35,303 bases of DNA from Frankia nepalensis (GCF_016786325.1 NZ_JADWYU010000100.1:1-35303), one strand, 5' to 3'. Positions 8,832 through 22,497 are shown, counted from the stretch's first letter. Numbers and translations: made by a program. The notes: generated by a model from the sequence alone, not told the origin.

Positions 8832-9079
8832 CGGATCTTGACGACACTCGGACCCAGCGCGGAACACCGATCCGCGCACACAACCGGCAGATCTTCGACC
8901 CGCCTCAGCCTGGTCTCGCCGGTAGATCACCAGATCTGTACGAAGTTCATGGACGAAACGGGCAGAAGCCGCCGGACAGTACACACATCCGACGATCAAG
9001 GAAGCTGCCGCGTCTCCACGGGTCGGTGATCGTCAGATGCGTACGCGAATCGGCGGTCCAGCGGCCTGGTCAAGATCCG
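8832..9079. mobile_element. MITE-like element, copy 1 (248 bp)
   Basis: The element starts CGGATCTTGAC and ends with the exact reverse complement GTCAAGATCCG, an 11-bp perfect terminal inverted repeat. Further inside, the arms stay partly complementary over about 45-50 bp (blocks GGACC and CCGATYCGCG recur). A second, diverged copy sits at 20539-20774 in the same orientation. Blocks shared by both include GATCACCAGATCTG, AAACGGGCAGAA, CGCCGGACAG and GACGATCAAGGAAG. It has no coding capacity. Small size, terminal inverted repeats, intergenic position and more than one copy fit a miniature inverted-repeat transposable element. A structured RNA gene family is the alternative. No clear target duplication is seen. 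Confidence 0.6.
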
Positions 9080-9296
9080 CGGGAGGGGACTCCGGCCCGG
9101 GCGAAGCCCCCTGGCCGGGAGTCCGGACCTCCGCCCCGCGGCCACATGTCCCGGAAGCCAGGCAACGTTCCCAAGAAACCGGCGAAGAGCCGAAGCAACC
9201 ACACGGATGGGAGCGAGACGAGCCCAGCGGGCAAGACAAGATCAGACTGACCCGCTACCTGGAGAACCCAACCACCACGGCTCCGACCTAGGGGGT

Positions 9297-9342
9297 CCAG
9301 GGGGCTCCGCCCCCTGGCGTGGGGTCCGGGGCTCGGCCCCGG
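9297..9342. terminator. Pair of strong GC hairpins downstream of tRNA-Ile
   Basis: Two perfect hairpins stand in tandem. The first is at 9297-9317: stem CCAGGGGGC with a TCC loop. The second is at 9326-9342: stem CCGGGGC with a TCG loop. They lie about 65 bp beyond the 3' end of the minus-strand tRNA-Ile and could end its transcript, although neither is followed by a T run. The second hairpin and its flank (ending GGAGCAACATGA) recur beside gyrB at 13649-13676. Confidence 0.45.
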
Positions 9343-9406
9343 AGCAACATGACGCGGGAGCCAGGGAGCGATCCAAAAGGATCGCGAACAGACAAACCCG
9401 ATCGCG

Positions 9407-9480
9407 TGGACCTAGGTGGACTTGAACCACCGGCCTCTTCCTTATCAGGGAAGCGCTCTAACCGACTGAGCTATAGGTCC
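9407..9480 (-). tRNA. tRNA-Ile (anticodon GAT)
   Basis: On the minus strand the gene begins GGACCTATAGCTCAG. The acceptor stem GGACCTA pairs with TAGGTCC, the anticodon stem CTTCC/GGAAG holds loop CTGATAA (anticodon GAT), and the T arm contains GGTTCAAGTCC. The discriminator is A. The CCA end is not encoded, unlike the tRNA-Ala of this window. It reads ATC/ATT codons. It follows gyrA and the DUF3566 gene on the same strand, the common actinobacterial order. Confidence 0.97.
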
Positions 9481-9563
9481 GGGTTCCCGACCAGTGGTCG
9501 GGGTCGCGAGAGCAAGACTACAGGACGGCTTCGCTGATGTGGCAACCGCCGTCCTGGGGACGG

Positions 9564-10958
9564 CTAGTGATCGCTGAGGGTGACCTCGACTCCGCCGATC
9601 ATGTCGGCGCAGAGGTTGTACAGCAAGGCGCCGAGGGTCGAGAGCAGGGTCAGCAGGACGACGTTGATCGCGCCGACGAGCAGGCTGATCTGCATGGCGC
9701 GGCCGAACGACAGCCAGGTGCTGACGCTGTTGTCCTCCCCCGAGGTCAGGGTGCCGGCGGCGTCGACGACGCTGTCGAACACGCCGATCGAGTTCAGGAC
9801 GAACCAGAGGACCGCCACGGCGACCATCACGACGAGGAAGATGCACAGCGAGAACGCGAACGCCAGCCTGGTGACGGACAGCGGACGGATCCGGGTGAGC
9901 CGCAGCCGGGCCTGCCGGACGGCCTGACCGCCTTCGCTCCCGCCAGGGTCGACGCCGTAGTTCGCGGGCCGAGGCTCAGGACGCGGTTCCGGACGTGGCT
10001 CGTACCGGCCCTGGTGCGCCGCGGGGTCGGGTGTGCGCGGCGGCCTGGCCCACTCCTGGTACTCCTGGTCGGGACGGCCGCGGTCGTGCGGTGGCGCGCC
10101 TTGTGGAGCTCCCTGCGGAGGGCCCATGGGACCGCCGACGGGGCGGGTACCGGGTGCCGGGGTGGGCATGCGCTCGGCCGGCACCGCGGGTCCGCGACCG
10201 GGCGGGGGCATGGTGGGCTTCACCGGGTCGATGACCGTGCGGTCCGGGTCCGCGGCAGGTGGCGTCGTCACGGCGGCGGTCTTGCGGGTGCCTCCGCCGG
10301 ACCGGCTGGATCGCGCCGCGCGCTCGGCGGCGCCGTGCTCTCGGCTCGCGTCGCGCGCGCCGTCGGACCCCGAGGAGGGTCTGGCTGGGCTACGCACGAT
10401 GGCCATGGTGTCGGGGTCGCGCGGCGCTTGCGCCGGCTGGTCCGGCGCGACCGGTTTCGGCGGCGCGGCGCGGCCGCCGGTTGGTGCATACCGCTCCGAC
10501 CGGTCGGCCCAGTCGGAAGCACCCGGCGGCGGGCTGGCGGTGGAGACCTTCGTGGTCGCCGCTCCCGCGGAGGCCGGCCGCGCCCCAGGCGACGCCGCCG
10601 GCTTCGTGTCCGGGGGCGCGGCCTTGGGCGTCGGCGGCTTCGCGCCGGACGGCGCGGCGGGCGTCGGGGCCGCCGGCGCCGGCGAGGCGGCGACCGCGCG
10701 CACCGTCGCGGTCCGGTCGGCGTCGGCGGCTTCGGCGTTCGCCCCGTTCGCCGACGGCTCCTTCGTCACCGTCCGCGTGGACCCGGAGCCGGTGGACGGC
10801 CCGGAGGCCGGCTTGATGGCCGGCTTGGTGGCCGTTGCGTCCTTCTTTCCTCCTGGCCGTTCGAAGAACGGATTACCGTCTCCGGCTGGGTCGTCGGTAT
10901 CGGTAGCGGTCGCCGGGAGCGCGCCGGACCGACCCGGTCGCTCGTCCTTGTCGCTCAC
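9564..10958 (-). CDS. DUF3566 membrane protein with long disordered N-terminus
   Basis: This is a 464-residue protein. Residues 1 to about 345 are low-complexity Pro/Ala/Gly/Arg sequence, presumably cytoplasmic and disordered. The last 115 residues form the DUF3566 domain: a VRQARLRLTRIRPLSVTRLAF lead-in, helix FSLCIFLVVMVAVAVLWFVL, a soluble stretch, then helix ISLLVGAINVVLLTLLSTLG and a short tail ending EVTLSDH. This gene follows gyrA in most actinobacteria; its function is unknown. The GTG at 10958 is preserved here because GAGGGGAG lies 6 bp upstream. A TTG at 10982 overlapping the gyrA stop is the alternative. Only 20 bp separate it from gyrA, so the two are probably co-transcribed. Confidence 0.9.
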   Translation of the reverse strand: MSDKDERPGRSGALPATATDTDDPAGDGNPFFERPGGKKDATATKPAIKPASGPSTGSGSTRTVTKEPSANGANAEAADADRTATVRAVAASPAPAAPTPAAPSGAKPPTPKAAPPDTKPAASPGARPASAGAATTKVSTASPPPGASDWADRSERYAPTGGRAAPPKPVAPDQPAQAPRDPDTMAIVRSPARPSSGSDGARDASREHGAAERAARSSRSGGGTRKTAAVTTPPAADPDRTVIDPVKPTMPPPGRGPAVPAERMPTPAPGTRPVGGPMGPPQGAPQGAPPHDRGRPDQEYQEWARPPRTPDPAAHQGRYEPRPEPRPEPRPANYGVDPGGSEGGQAVRQARLRLTRIRPLSVTRLAFAFSLCIFLVVMVAVAVLWFVLNSIGVFDSVVDAAGTLTSGEDNSVSTWLSFGRAMQISLLVGAINVVLLTLLSTLGALLYNLCADMIGGVEVTLSDH

Positions 10959-10978
10959 GCGTCTCCCCTCAGCTACCG

Positions 10979-13471
<2,493 letters not shown>

Positions 13472-13729
13472 GATGTCCTTCCAGGCAGTGCGAAACCTGT
13501 CGGTTGCTACCCCGACAGCGGGTAATTAGTCGGTCAATGCGCCACATACGTCGCAGTTGGTGCCATCGATCGCGGCCAGCCCGCCGCGTGCCCTCGCATC
13601 AGACGCCCCGTCGGACGCCCCGGTCGGGCGAAGCCCGACATCGGGGGTCCGGGGGTCGCCCCCGGAGCAACATGATCTAGCGGGCCTTCGGGAAGCTGGC
13701 CGCAGGCCAGCGAACAGGGTTCACCCCCG
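13472..13729. promoter_or_regulatory. gyrB-gyrA spacer with GC hairpin
   Basis: This 258-bp spacer is wider than the short gaps usual between gyrB and gyrA. It contains a perfect hairpin at 13649-13665 (CCGGGGG, loop TCG, CCCCCGG) followed by AGCAACATGA, a module also present beside tRNA-Ile at 9326. On the minus strand it lies 65 bp after the gyrB stop, so it may attenuate readthrough and imply a separate gyrA promoter; no T run is present. Confidence 0.4.
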
Positions 13730-16023
<2,294 letters not shown>

Positions 16024-16665
16024 TCAGCCGTAGGTGTCCCGCGGGCCCCGGCCACCGGTGTTGGCCGGGCCGTGCCGCCAGGACGGTGCCGACGGGCCGC
16101 GCACGTTCACCCGGGTGACCACGCCCGCCCCCAGCTCGCGGCGCAGCTCCGCGAGGATCCTCGGCGCGAGGAAACGCAGCTGGGTGGCCCAGGCGGTCGA
16201 CTCGGCGACCAGTTCCAGCACGCCGTCGCGCAGCGACACCGGGGTGGCGTGCGCGGAGATGTCCGGGCCGACGATGGTGTCCCAGCGGGCGAGCACCGCC
16301 GAGTCGGACGCCTTCCCCTGCCAGCCGCGGGACGCGAGCAGCCGGCCGATCGCGGCCTGGAAGCTGGTCGGCTCGCGCCACTCCCGCCCCGGCGCGGCGA
16401 TCCCCGGCTGGCGCGGCCGCTGGGGCGGCTCCCGATCGTCGTCCGCCGGGACGCCGGTCCGGGACCGGGCGCCCTCCGGCCTGCCGTCCGCGCCCGGCCC
16501 GGCACCCGGCCGGCCGCCCCGGCCGCGGGCACGGGCGTCCGCCTTCGCCCTGGCGAGCAGCTCGCGGGCCAGGTCCGCGCCCTTCGGCGCGGGAGACCCT
16601 GGCGCGGAGGTCTCCGGCGCCGAAGATCCGCCGGGACTCGCCGGTTCGGCCGCCTCAGTCGACAC
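16024..16665 (-). CDS. dciA: DciA-type replication initiation protein (DUF721)
   Basis: This is a 213-residue protein. The first 110 residues are a disordered Pro/Ala/Arg segment, and residues of about 110-195 form the DUF721 domain ([67 protein letters not shown]). DciA is the ancestral partner that helps load the replicative helicase DnaB in bacteria lacking DnaC/DnaI; it is named after that role in Pseudomonas and mycobacteria. The GTG start at 16665 overlaps the recF stop by 11 bp, so translation is coupled to recF. The gene order dnaN-recF-dciA-gyrB is typical for actinobacteria. Confidence 0.92.
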   Translation of the reverse strand: MSTEAAEPASPGGSSAPETSAPGSPAPKGADLARELLARAKADARARGRGGRPGAGPGADGRPEGARSRTGVPADDDREPPQRPRQPGIAAPGREWREPTSFQAAIGRLLASRGWQGKASDSAVLARWDTIVGPDISAHATPVSLRDGVLELVAESTAWATQLRFLAPRILAELRRELGAGVVTRVNVRGPSAPSWRHGPANTGGRGPRDTYG

Positions 16666-17776
16666 TTCGGACCTCCCCCGTTTCGACGACGAACCGCGGG
16701 CCGCCGAGCTCGGCCGGCACGTCCGCGCCGACCGCCGCGGTGATCAGCACCTGCTCGGCCGGCGCGACCAGCTCGGCCAGCCGGCGGCGGCGGTGCGTGT
16801 CGAGCTCGGCGAACACGTCGTCGAGCAGCAGCACCGGCTCGCGGTCGTCGGCGACCAGGAGCTCGAACGACGCCAGCCGCAGCGCGAGCGCCAGTGACCA
16901 GGACTCGCCATGGCTCGCGTATCCGCGGGCCGCGCGCCCGCTGATCGAGAGCATCAGCTCGTCACGGTGCGGACCGGCGAGGGTGACGCCGCGTTCCACC
17001 TCCCGCGGCCGCAGCGCGGCGAGCTGGGAGAGCATCGCGGCCGCGAGTGCCTCCCGGTCGGCGCCCTCCGGCGGGGACACGCTCGAGCGGTAGTCGAGGC
17101 CGACCGGCGCCGGCGGGGTCGGCGACGCCAGGTCGCCCGAGCCGGCGACCGCCGTGTAGGCGGCGGCGACCAGGGGGCGCAGCTCGTCCACCAGCCCGAG
17201 CCGCGCGGCGAGCAGCTCCGCGCCGTGGCGGGCCAGCGCCTCGTCCCAGGAGTCGAGGGTGCGCAGGTCGCCGCGGCCGCGCAGCAGGGTGGTGCGCTGG
17301 CGTAGCACCCGCTCGTAGTCGGAGATCACCCCGGCGAGCCGGGGCGTCCGGGCGACCAGCAGGTCGTCGAGGAAACGCCGTCGCTCGGTGGGATCGCCCT
17401 TGACCATCGCGAGATCCTCCGGCGCGAACAGCACGACCGACAGCAGGCCGAGCAGGTCGCGCGGGCGGGGAAGCTGCCGGCGGTTGAGCCGGACCCGGTT
17501 GGCCCGGCCGGTGACGATCTCGATCTCGGCGAGCGCCGCCCGGTCACCGCGCACGACGCGGGACCTGATCACCGCCCGCTCGGCGCCCTCGCGGATCAGG
17601 GGGGCGTCGGTGGAGACCCGGTGGCTGCCCAGGGTGGCCAGGTAGCCGATGGCCTCGAGCAGGTTCGTCTTGCCCTGGCCGTTGGCGCCGACGAACGTCA
17701 CCACCCCCGGCGGGAGGGTCAGCTCGAGGGCTGGGTAGGACCGGAAGTCGACCAGTTGCAGGTGCGTGACATGCAT
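16655..17776 (-). CDS. recF: DNA replication and repair protein RecF
   Basis: This 373-residue SMC-like ATPase helps load RecA at single-strand gaps. It opens [21 protein letters not shown], followed by Walker A GANGQGKT at residues 30-37. The ABC signature region lies in [20 protein letters not shown] and Walker B is [13 protein letters not shown]. Length is normal. The ATG at 17776 has GGAAGG about 9 bp upstream. It overlaps dciA at its 3' end and is 281 bp from dnaN on the 5' side, so it may have its own promoter within that spacer. Confidence 0.97.
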   Translation of the reverse strand: MHVTHLQLVDFRSYPALELTLPPGVVTFVGANGQGKTNLLEAIGYLATLGSHRVSTDAPLIREGAERAVIRSRVVRGDRAALAEIEIVTGRANRVRLNRRQLPRPRDLLGLLSVVLFAPEDLAMVKGDPTERRRFLDDLLVARTPRLAGVISDYERVLRQRTTLLRGRGDLRTLDSWDEALARHGAELLAARLGLVDELRPLVAAAYTAVAGSGDLASPTPPAPVGLDYRSSVSPPEGADREALAAAMLSQLAALRPREVERGVTLAGPHRDELMLSISGRAARGYASHGESWSLALALRLASFELLVADDREPVLLLDDVFAELDTHRRRRLAELVAPAEQVLITAAVGADVPAELGGPRFVVETGEVRSVD

Positions 17777-17884
17777 CCTATGGTGCCTTCCGCTCCCAGC
17801 TGTCGGTCGCGCTGTGTGTCGCCTTTTACTGCCTCCTCGCGCTTCTGTCCGGCTGGTTGCCTAGGCCGAGATGCGATGGGGTCG

Positions 17885-17992
17885 GGTTGCCTGGCGGCCC
17901 TTTGTCGGCGCGCCGCGACCCAGCCTGCAGCAGTCCGACTGCCATCCGGATGCGCCGGTTGCCTGGCGGCCCTTGTCGGCGCGCCGCGACCC
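17885..17992. repeat. Direct repeat pair in the dnaN-recF spacer
   Basis: A 36-37 bp sequence beginning GGTTGCCTGGCGGCCC and ending GGCGCGCCGCGACCC occurs at 17885-17921 and 17957-17992, a 72-bp period, with a single T of difference. Each copy contains the palindrome GGCGCGCC. The spacer between dnaN and recF has nothing else visible. Function unknown. Confidence 0.75.
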
Positions 17993-18057
17993 GGGGTAGG
18001 CGCGGGCTTCGGGGCTATCGCGTGGAAGCCAGGAAAGCCGCCCGTGGTCGATGAGCG

Positions 18058-19221
18058 TCAGCCGTTGAGCTGGATAGGCATCAACAGGTAGCGGTAGTCG
18101 GGGGTCTCCTCGCCGGTGCCCTTGCCGGTGAGGATGGCTGGCTTCTTCGCCGCTACCTCGGCCTCCTCGGCGCTCGCGAACCCGAACTCGACCTGGTCGG
18201 AGTCGAGCGCGTTCAGCGCGTCCTGGAGGTAGGCCGGGTTGAACGCGACCTCGAGGTCAGGGCCGGAGTAGGTCGCGGGCAGCGTCTCGGAGGCCTGTGC
18301 CTCGCCGCCGTTGCTGCCGGCCTCCAGCTCGAGATGGTCCTCGGTGAAGGCGAGCTTGACCGGCGCGGTCTTCGGCGCGACCAGGGCGACCCGCTTGACG
18401 GCCTCGAGCAGCGGGCCCTTCTCCGCGGCCGCGATCAGCGGGCAGGAGTCCGGCAGCAGCTTGCGGTAGGGCGGGAACTGGCCGTCGACGAGCCGGGTGG
18501 TCGTCTGGCGGTTGTTACCGGCGAAGCCGGCGAGCGCCTCGCCGGATGGGCCGGTGCCGATCGCGATCGCGACCTCGACCGAGCCACCGGCCAGTGACTT
18601 GGCGGTGTCGAGCAGGGTGCGCGCCGGGATGAGCGCGACACCGGCCGCGTCCGGGCTCTCCGGGCGCCACTTCAGCGTGCGCACCGCGAGCCGGTAGCGG
18701 TCGGTGGCCGCGAGGGTCAACTGGTCGCCCTCGATCTCGAGACGCACGCCGGTGAGCACCGGAAGCGTGTCGTCCTTGCCCGCGGCGACCGCCACCTGCC
18801 CGACCGCGGCGCCGAACACGCTGCCCTCGATGTACCCGGTGACCGGCGGCAGCGGGGGCAGCGTCGGGTACTCGTCGACCGGCATGGTCCGCAGGGTGAA
18901 CCGGGCGTTGCCACAGGAGATCACCAGGCCGGTGCCGTCGGTCCACACCTCGACCGGCGCGGCCGGCAGTTGCTTGGTGATGTCCGCGAGCATCCGGCCG
19001 GGGGCCAGCGCGCGGCCCTCCTCGGAGATCGTCGCCTCCAGCTTCGCCTGCGCGGCGACCTCGTAGTCGAAGGCGGCGACCACCAGGCCCGGCCCGCTCG
19101 CGTCGAGGAGCAGGCCGGTGAGGACCTGCTGCTGGGTCGCCGTGGCCGTGCGGCTCGGCAGGCTGCGCGCCGTCCAGGCGACCGCCTCCGTGAACTCGTC
19201 CCGTTCGACCCGGAACCTCAT
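18058..19221 (-). CDS. dnaN: DNA polymerase III sliding clamp (beta subunit)
   Basis: This 387-residue clamp dimerises into a ring that holds the replicative polymerase on DNA. Three tandem clamp domains are present, with typical segments MRFRVERDEFTEAVAWTARSLPSR, the second-domain AGKDDTLPVLTGVRLEIEGDQLTLAATDRYRLAVR and the C-terminal YRYLLMPIQL, which ends in the expected M-P-(I/V)-(Q/R)-L tail. The ATG at 19221 has a GAGGGGG box 7 bp upstream and matches the family N-terminus; the frame open to 19269 would add 16 unrelated residues. It lies next to oriC, opposite dnaA across the origin, both transcribed leftward. Confidence 0.98.
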   Translation of the reverse strand: MRFRVERDEFTEAVAWTARSLPSRTATATQQQVLTGLLLDASGPGLVVAAFDYEVAAQAKLEATISEEGRALAPGRMLADITKQLPAAPVEVWTDGTGLVISCGNARFTLRTMPVDEYPTLPPLPPVTGYIEGSVFGAAVGQVAVAAGKDDTLPVLTGVRLEIEGDQLTLAATDRYRLAVRTLKWRPESPDAAGVALIPARTLLDTAKSLAGGSVEVAIAIGTGPSGEALAGFAGNNRQTTTRLVDGQFPPYRKLLPDSCPLIAAAEKGPLLEAVKRVALVAPKTAPVKLAFTEDHLELEAGSNGGEAQASETLPATYSGPDLEVAFNPAYLQDALNALDSDQVEFGFASAEEAEVAAKKPAILTGKGTGEETPDYRYLLMPIQLNG

Positions 19222-19494
19222 GCCTGCCCCCTCGCTTGCTTTCCCGGGACCAGGTCGGCTGGCGGCCACGGGACGCGCGGTCTCGCCGTGGCCATGCCCG
19301 AGGTGGTCGGACGGCCAGCGGCGGCGACGAACCGGTCCAGCATCTCAGAGCCCTCCGACAGGTTCGCGAGCGGTCCGACCTCACCCGCGCACAACTGAAC
19401 ACGGAGCGTGGTCGATGTGTGGCCCCGGGCGGAGGCGGCAGGGGCCCCGGGCTCGGGCGCCGCTGCGGCGAGCTTCATCCCCAGGCCCTGCTGC

Positions 19495-19564
19495 TCTTTT
19501 CTTTTGATCTTCATTAAGAAATTTTGATCGTCGTAGTAGTAGGGCCTGTGGAAACTGGGGATAA
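19495..19564 (+). promoter_or_regulatory. Candidate DNA unwinding element with TAG trios and DnaA boxes
   Basis: In order: an AT-rich tract (19495-19530, includes TTAAGAAATTTTGATC), three TAG triplets at 19534-19542, a 4-bp GGCC, then two abutting DnaA-box-like sites on the minus strand, TGTGGAAAC (19547-19555) and TGGGGATAA (19556-19564). This matches the basal unwinding layout described in Bacillus subtilis, where DnaA spreads from a box across a GC cluster onto repeated 3'-GAT-5' trios. The same DNA may also carry dnaN promoter elements. Confidence 0.6.
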
Positions 19565-20538
19565 CCCGCGTTTTCGCAGGTCAGAGGCCCAGAGACCCGG
19601 TGGAGAGCATGTGGGTGACGCTGTGGGTGGACCGGGTGTTCGTCCACATGGCCGACCCGTCCACACATGCCATCCACCGTTCACCCCCGAGTCATCCCCA
19701 TGCTGTCCCCAGGTCGTCCCCCTGTTCTCCACAGCCGTTGCACGGTGCCCCTCCAGAGAAAGCGGTAGCCGATCGGGCGATGTGCCCGGATGGGCACTGT
19801 CCGACGGGCGGCGGCCGCGCCGGAGGACGCCGCCCACCAGCGGCGAGTTCCGGGCCAACCGGGGGACAAAGTGCGCAGTTCGGGCGTTGTCGACGGGCGT
19901 CGCCGGTTGCCCCACCCATCCCGAGACTCGTCCACAGCTCTGTCCACAAGCTGTGGGTGAGGACCACTCCCGTGGCCCCCCGGTCCGCACGGCCTTCCTC
20001 CAGCCCACATAGGGGCCCGAGTCCGCGAACGTCAGACAAGTCGGCTGTGGCCGTATCGGGCGCTTGTAGTCGGTCTATCCCCACCATCTGCCCACAGGCT
20101 GTGGATATCGAAGGGGATACGCGCCCGCATGGCACGGCAAACCCAGAGGGACCTCAATCAGCGTGACCTACCCGTGGTCTGCTGGCCGGCCCCGACCAAA
20201 CCCGGACTCCCGGCCCGCATCCAGCCAAGGCCCGCGGGATCTCGCCGGCGTGCCCGACCGATGTCCACAGGCTGTGGATAGCGAGGTGCATCGAACCCAC
20301 AGCGGAAACGCCGCGGCAGGCTGCCTGGGCGGTGAGCCGGGCACTTGTCTGCTCGGTGTCCAGGGCGCGGCCATCACGGCCGGTTCGCGCTGAATAGCCG
20401 CCGGCCGCGCCTCGGTGGGTCGTGGAGCGGCTACGGCCGCGACCTACCGGCGGGCCCAGAGCTCGATCACATCGGGTGCTGGGCCGGGGCCAGTCCCGCG
20501 AGAGGCGGCGCTAAAGGCGGTGCCAGTGCGCCTGCTAT

Positions 20539-20774
20539 GGATCTTGGTCGGCGGTCACGGAACGCCAATCGGCGCACACAGTCAGTGATCTTCGCCCCGT
20601 CCCGGCCCAGTCCCCTTGGTAGGTCACCAGATCTGAGCGGGATTCAGGGACAAAACGGGCAGAAATCGCCGGACAGCGCGCACATCTGACGATCAAGGAA
20701 GTCGGCGGGCTGCCTACAGGCCAGTAATCATCGGATGTGTGCCGTCCGGCGGTCGAGCCGCCCCGGCAAGATCA
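20539..20774. mobile_element. MITE-like element, copy 2 (about 236 bp)
   Basis: This is a second, diverged copy of the element at 8832-9079, in the same orientation. It begins GGATCTTG and ends CAAGATC, and its arms remain imperfectly complementary for about 50 bp (CGGCGGTC, CGCACACA and TGAT blocks recur inverted). The most conserved internal blocks are GTCACCAGATCTG, AAACGGGCAGAA, CGCCGGACAG and GACGATCAAGGAAG. It lies between the oriC box cluster and the 3' end of dnaA, about 200 bp beyond the dnaA stop. Terminal repeats are less perfect than in copy 1, so this copy looks older. Confidence 0.58.
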
Positions 20775-20970
20775 CGGGAACGACCCTGGTGCCGGCTCCG
20801 GTGCCGGCACCGCCAAGGTTCGCCCTGCCGCGAGGCCGGACATGATCGCTGTCTGTGTCTTCTGGAGGTCGTGACCTGGCCTTTGGAGGTCGTGACCCGG
20901 CCTTGTCCGCGACGGCCCCAGGGCGCTGTCGTCGATCATGTGCCGCGGGCCGACGTGGGCGATCGCGGCG

Positions 20971-22497
20971 CTAGAGGTGACGTGTCTCGGAGCGGATGCG
21001 GTTGGTCAGCTCGGTGACCTGGTTGTAGATCGCGCGCCGTTCGGCCATCAGACCGCGGATCTTGCGGTCGGCGTGCATCACCGTGGTGTGGTCGCGGCCG
21101 CCGAAGTGCTGGCCGATCTTCGGCAGGGACAGGTCGGTCAGCTCGCGGCACAGGTACATCGCGATCTGACGCGCGGTGACCAGCACCCGGCTGCGCGACG
21201 TCCCGCAGAGGTCCTCCATCGAGACGCCGAAGTACGCGGCCGTCGCGTTCATGATCGACGTCGCGCTGATCTCGCTGCTGGTCGCGTCCGGGATGAGATC
21301 GCGCAGCACGATCTCGGCCAGGGTGCGGTCGACGTGTGACTTGTTCAGGCTCGCGAACGCGGCCACCCTGATGAGCGCTCCCTCGAGCTCACGGATGTTG
21401 CGCTCGATGTGGGTGGCGATGTACTCCAGCACGTCCGGCGGCACCGGCAGGCGCTCTATCGCCGCCTTCTTCGACAGGATCGCGATCCTGGTCTCCAGGT
21501 CCGGCGGCGTGACGTCGGTGATCAGCCCCCACTCGAACCGGCTGCGCAGCCGGTCCTCCAGCGCCGAGAGCTGGCGGGGTGAGCGGTCCGACGAGATGAC
21601 CAGCTGCTTCTCGGTGTCGTGCAGGACGTTGAAGGTGTGGAAGAACTCCTCCTGCGTCCGCTCCTTGTTCTCCAGGAACTGGATGTCGTCGACCAAGAGC
21701 ACGTCGATGTCGCGGTAGCGGCGCTGGAAGGCCTGCTGCCGGTCGTCGCGGATCGAGTTGATGAAGTCGTTGGTGAACTCCTCGGTGCTGACGTACTTGA
21801 CCTGGGAGTCCGGGTAGAGCTTCAGCGTGTAGTGGCCGATCGCGTGCAGCAGGTGGGTCTTGCCGAGGCCGGAGTCGCCATAGATGAACAGCGGGTTGTA
21901 GGCCTTCGCCGGCGCCTCGGCGACCGCGACCGCGGCCGCGTGCGGGAACCGGTTGCTGTCGCCGATGACGAACGTCTCGAAGATGTAGCGCGGGTTGAGC
22001 CGGGCAGGCTCCGACGGGCGCGGCTCCGGGTCACGGCCGAGCCCGGGGGCCATCCGCTGGATCGGCGGCGTCGGCGCGTCCAGCGCGCCGTTCTCGCCGC
22101 CCAGCCCGTCGGCGCGCGAACGTGGGCTGGTCGTGGCGACCGGCGGCTGGGGAAGCACCATCGGGCCGGTCATCGGCTCGGGGTCGGGCAGGTGCTCGAC
22201 GGTCACGGCCACGCGGATGTCGCGACCGTACGCGGCGGTCAGCGCCGTCGTCAGGAACGGGCGCAGCCGGGAGTCCAGCAGATCCTTGGTGAACTCGTTC
22301 GGCGCCGCGAGCAGCGCGGTGTCCTGCACCAGCCCGAGCGGCCTGGTCAGGCGCAGCCAGGCGCGCTGCTGCGCCGAGAGCATCCCGTCGGCCACGCCGG
22401 CGACCGCCTGACGCCAGACCGACTGAAGATCCGGCTCGTTCCCCAGCGGGAGCTGCTGCTGGGAACCCGCGCCTGGCTTCGAGTCGCGGTCGGTCAC
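20971..22497 (-). CDS. dnaA: Chromosomal replication initiator protein DnaA
   Basis: This 508-residue protein binds DnaA boxes and opens oriC in its ATP form. Domain I covers residues of about 20-105 ([19 protein letters not shown]...). Domain II is a Pro/Gly-rich linker to about 165. The AAA+ domain has Walker A GDSGLGKT at about 207-214, Walker B VLLVDDIQ at about 266-273, and the sensor segment [11 protein letters not shown]. Domain IV ends with the DNA-binding signature [15 protein letters not shown] at about 466-480. The GTG at 22497 has GAGGAG 6-7 bp upstream and fits the family N-terminus; the frame continues to 22704 without support. DnaA boxes upstream suggest self-control. Confidence 0.98.
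   Translation of the reverse strand: MTDRDSKPGAGSQQQLPLGNEPDLQSVWRQAVAGVADGMLSAQQRAWLRLTRPLGLVQDTALLAAPNEFTKDLLDSRLRPFLTTALTAAYGRDIRVAVTVEHLPDPEPMTGPMVLPQPPVATTSPRSRADGLGGENGALDAPTPPIQRMAPGLGRDPEPRPSEPARLNPRYIFETFVIGDSNRFPHAAAVAVAEAPAKAYNPLFIYGDSGLGKTHLLHAIGHYTLKLYPDSQVKYVSTEEFTNDFINSIRDDRQQAFQRRYRDIDVLLVDDIQFLENKERTQEEFFHTFNVLHDTEKQLVISSDRSPRQLSALEDRLRSRFEWGLITDVTPPDLETRIAILSKKAAIERLPVPPDVLEYIATHIERNIRELEGALIRVAAFASLNKSHVDRTLAEIVLRDLIPDATSSEISATSIMNATAAYFGVSMEDLCGTSRSRVLVTARQIAMYLCRELTDLSLPKIGQHFGGRDHTTVMHADRKIRGLMAERRAIYNQVTELTNRIRSETRHL

Larger units (their letters stand above)
8405..9406. other. One-kilobase noncoding region between GT4 and tRNA-Ile
   Basis: No frame shows the GC-biased third positions of the neighbouring genes. 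The left part (8460-8660) is unusually AT-rich for this genome and probably holds the promoter of the glycosyltransferase operon. The centre holds a MITE-like repeat (8832-9079). The right end has two strong GC hairpins (9297-9342) that lie downstream of tRNA-Ile. Confidence 0.6.
19222..20970. other. oriC: Origin of replication (oriC), dnaN-dnaA intergenic region
   Basis: This 1.75-kb region between dnaA and dnaN has no supported gene. It is rich in DnaA boxes (consensus TTGTCCACA / TTATCCACA). Matches of 7-8 of 9 bases are at 19547-19555, 19556-19564, 19640-19648, 19657-19665, 19725-19733, 19928-19936, 19940-19948, 20075-20083, 20088-20096, 20100-20108, 20261-20269 and 20273-20281, on both strands. 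Several are paired back to back, such as 20088/20100 and 20261/20273. An AT-rich tract at 19495-19530, striking against the surrounding GC, is the likely unwinding site. The right third holds a MITE-like repeat. Gene order and box density make the origin call firm; box affinities are not known. Confidence 0.95.

Noticed and set aside
8473-8883. Minus-strand frame of 136 codons with a hydrophobic C-terminal stretch (VRATGILLLLCYLV)
   Set aside because: Codons are not GC-biased at the third position, the frame overlaps the left end of the MITE-like element, and the N-terminal half is low-complexity. A tiny membrane protein is not excluded but is unsupported.
9010-9019. Short match to the tRNA-Ala 3' end (CGTCTCCAC) as a possible att site
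   Set aside because: Only 9 bases match, inside a repeat element, which is expected by chance in this length of DNA.
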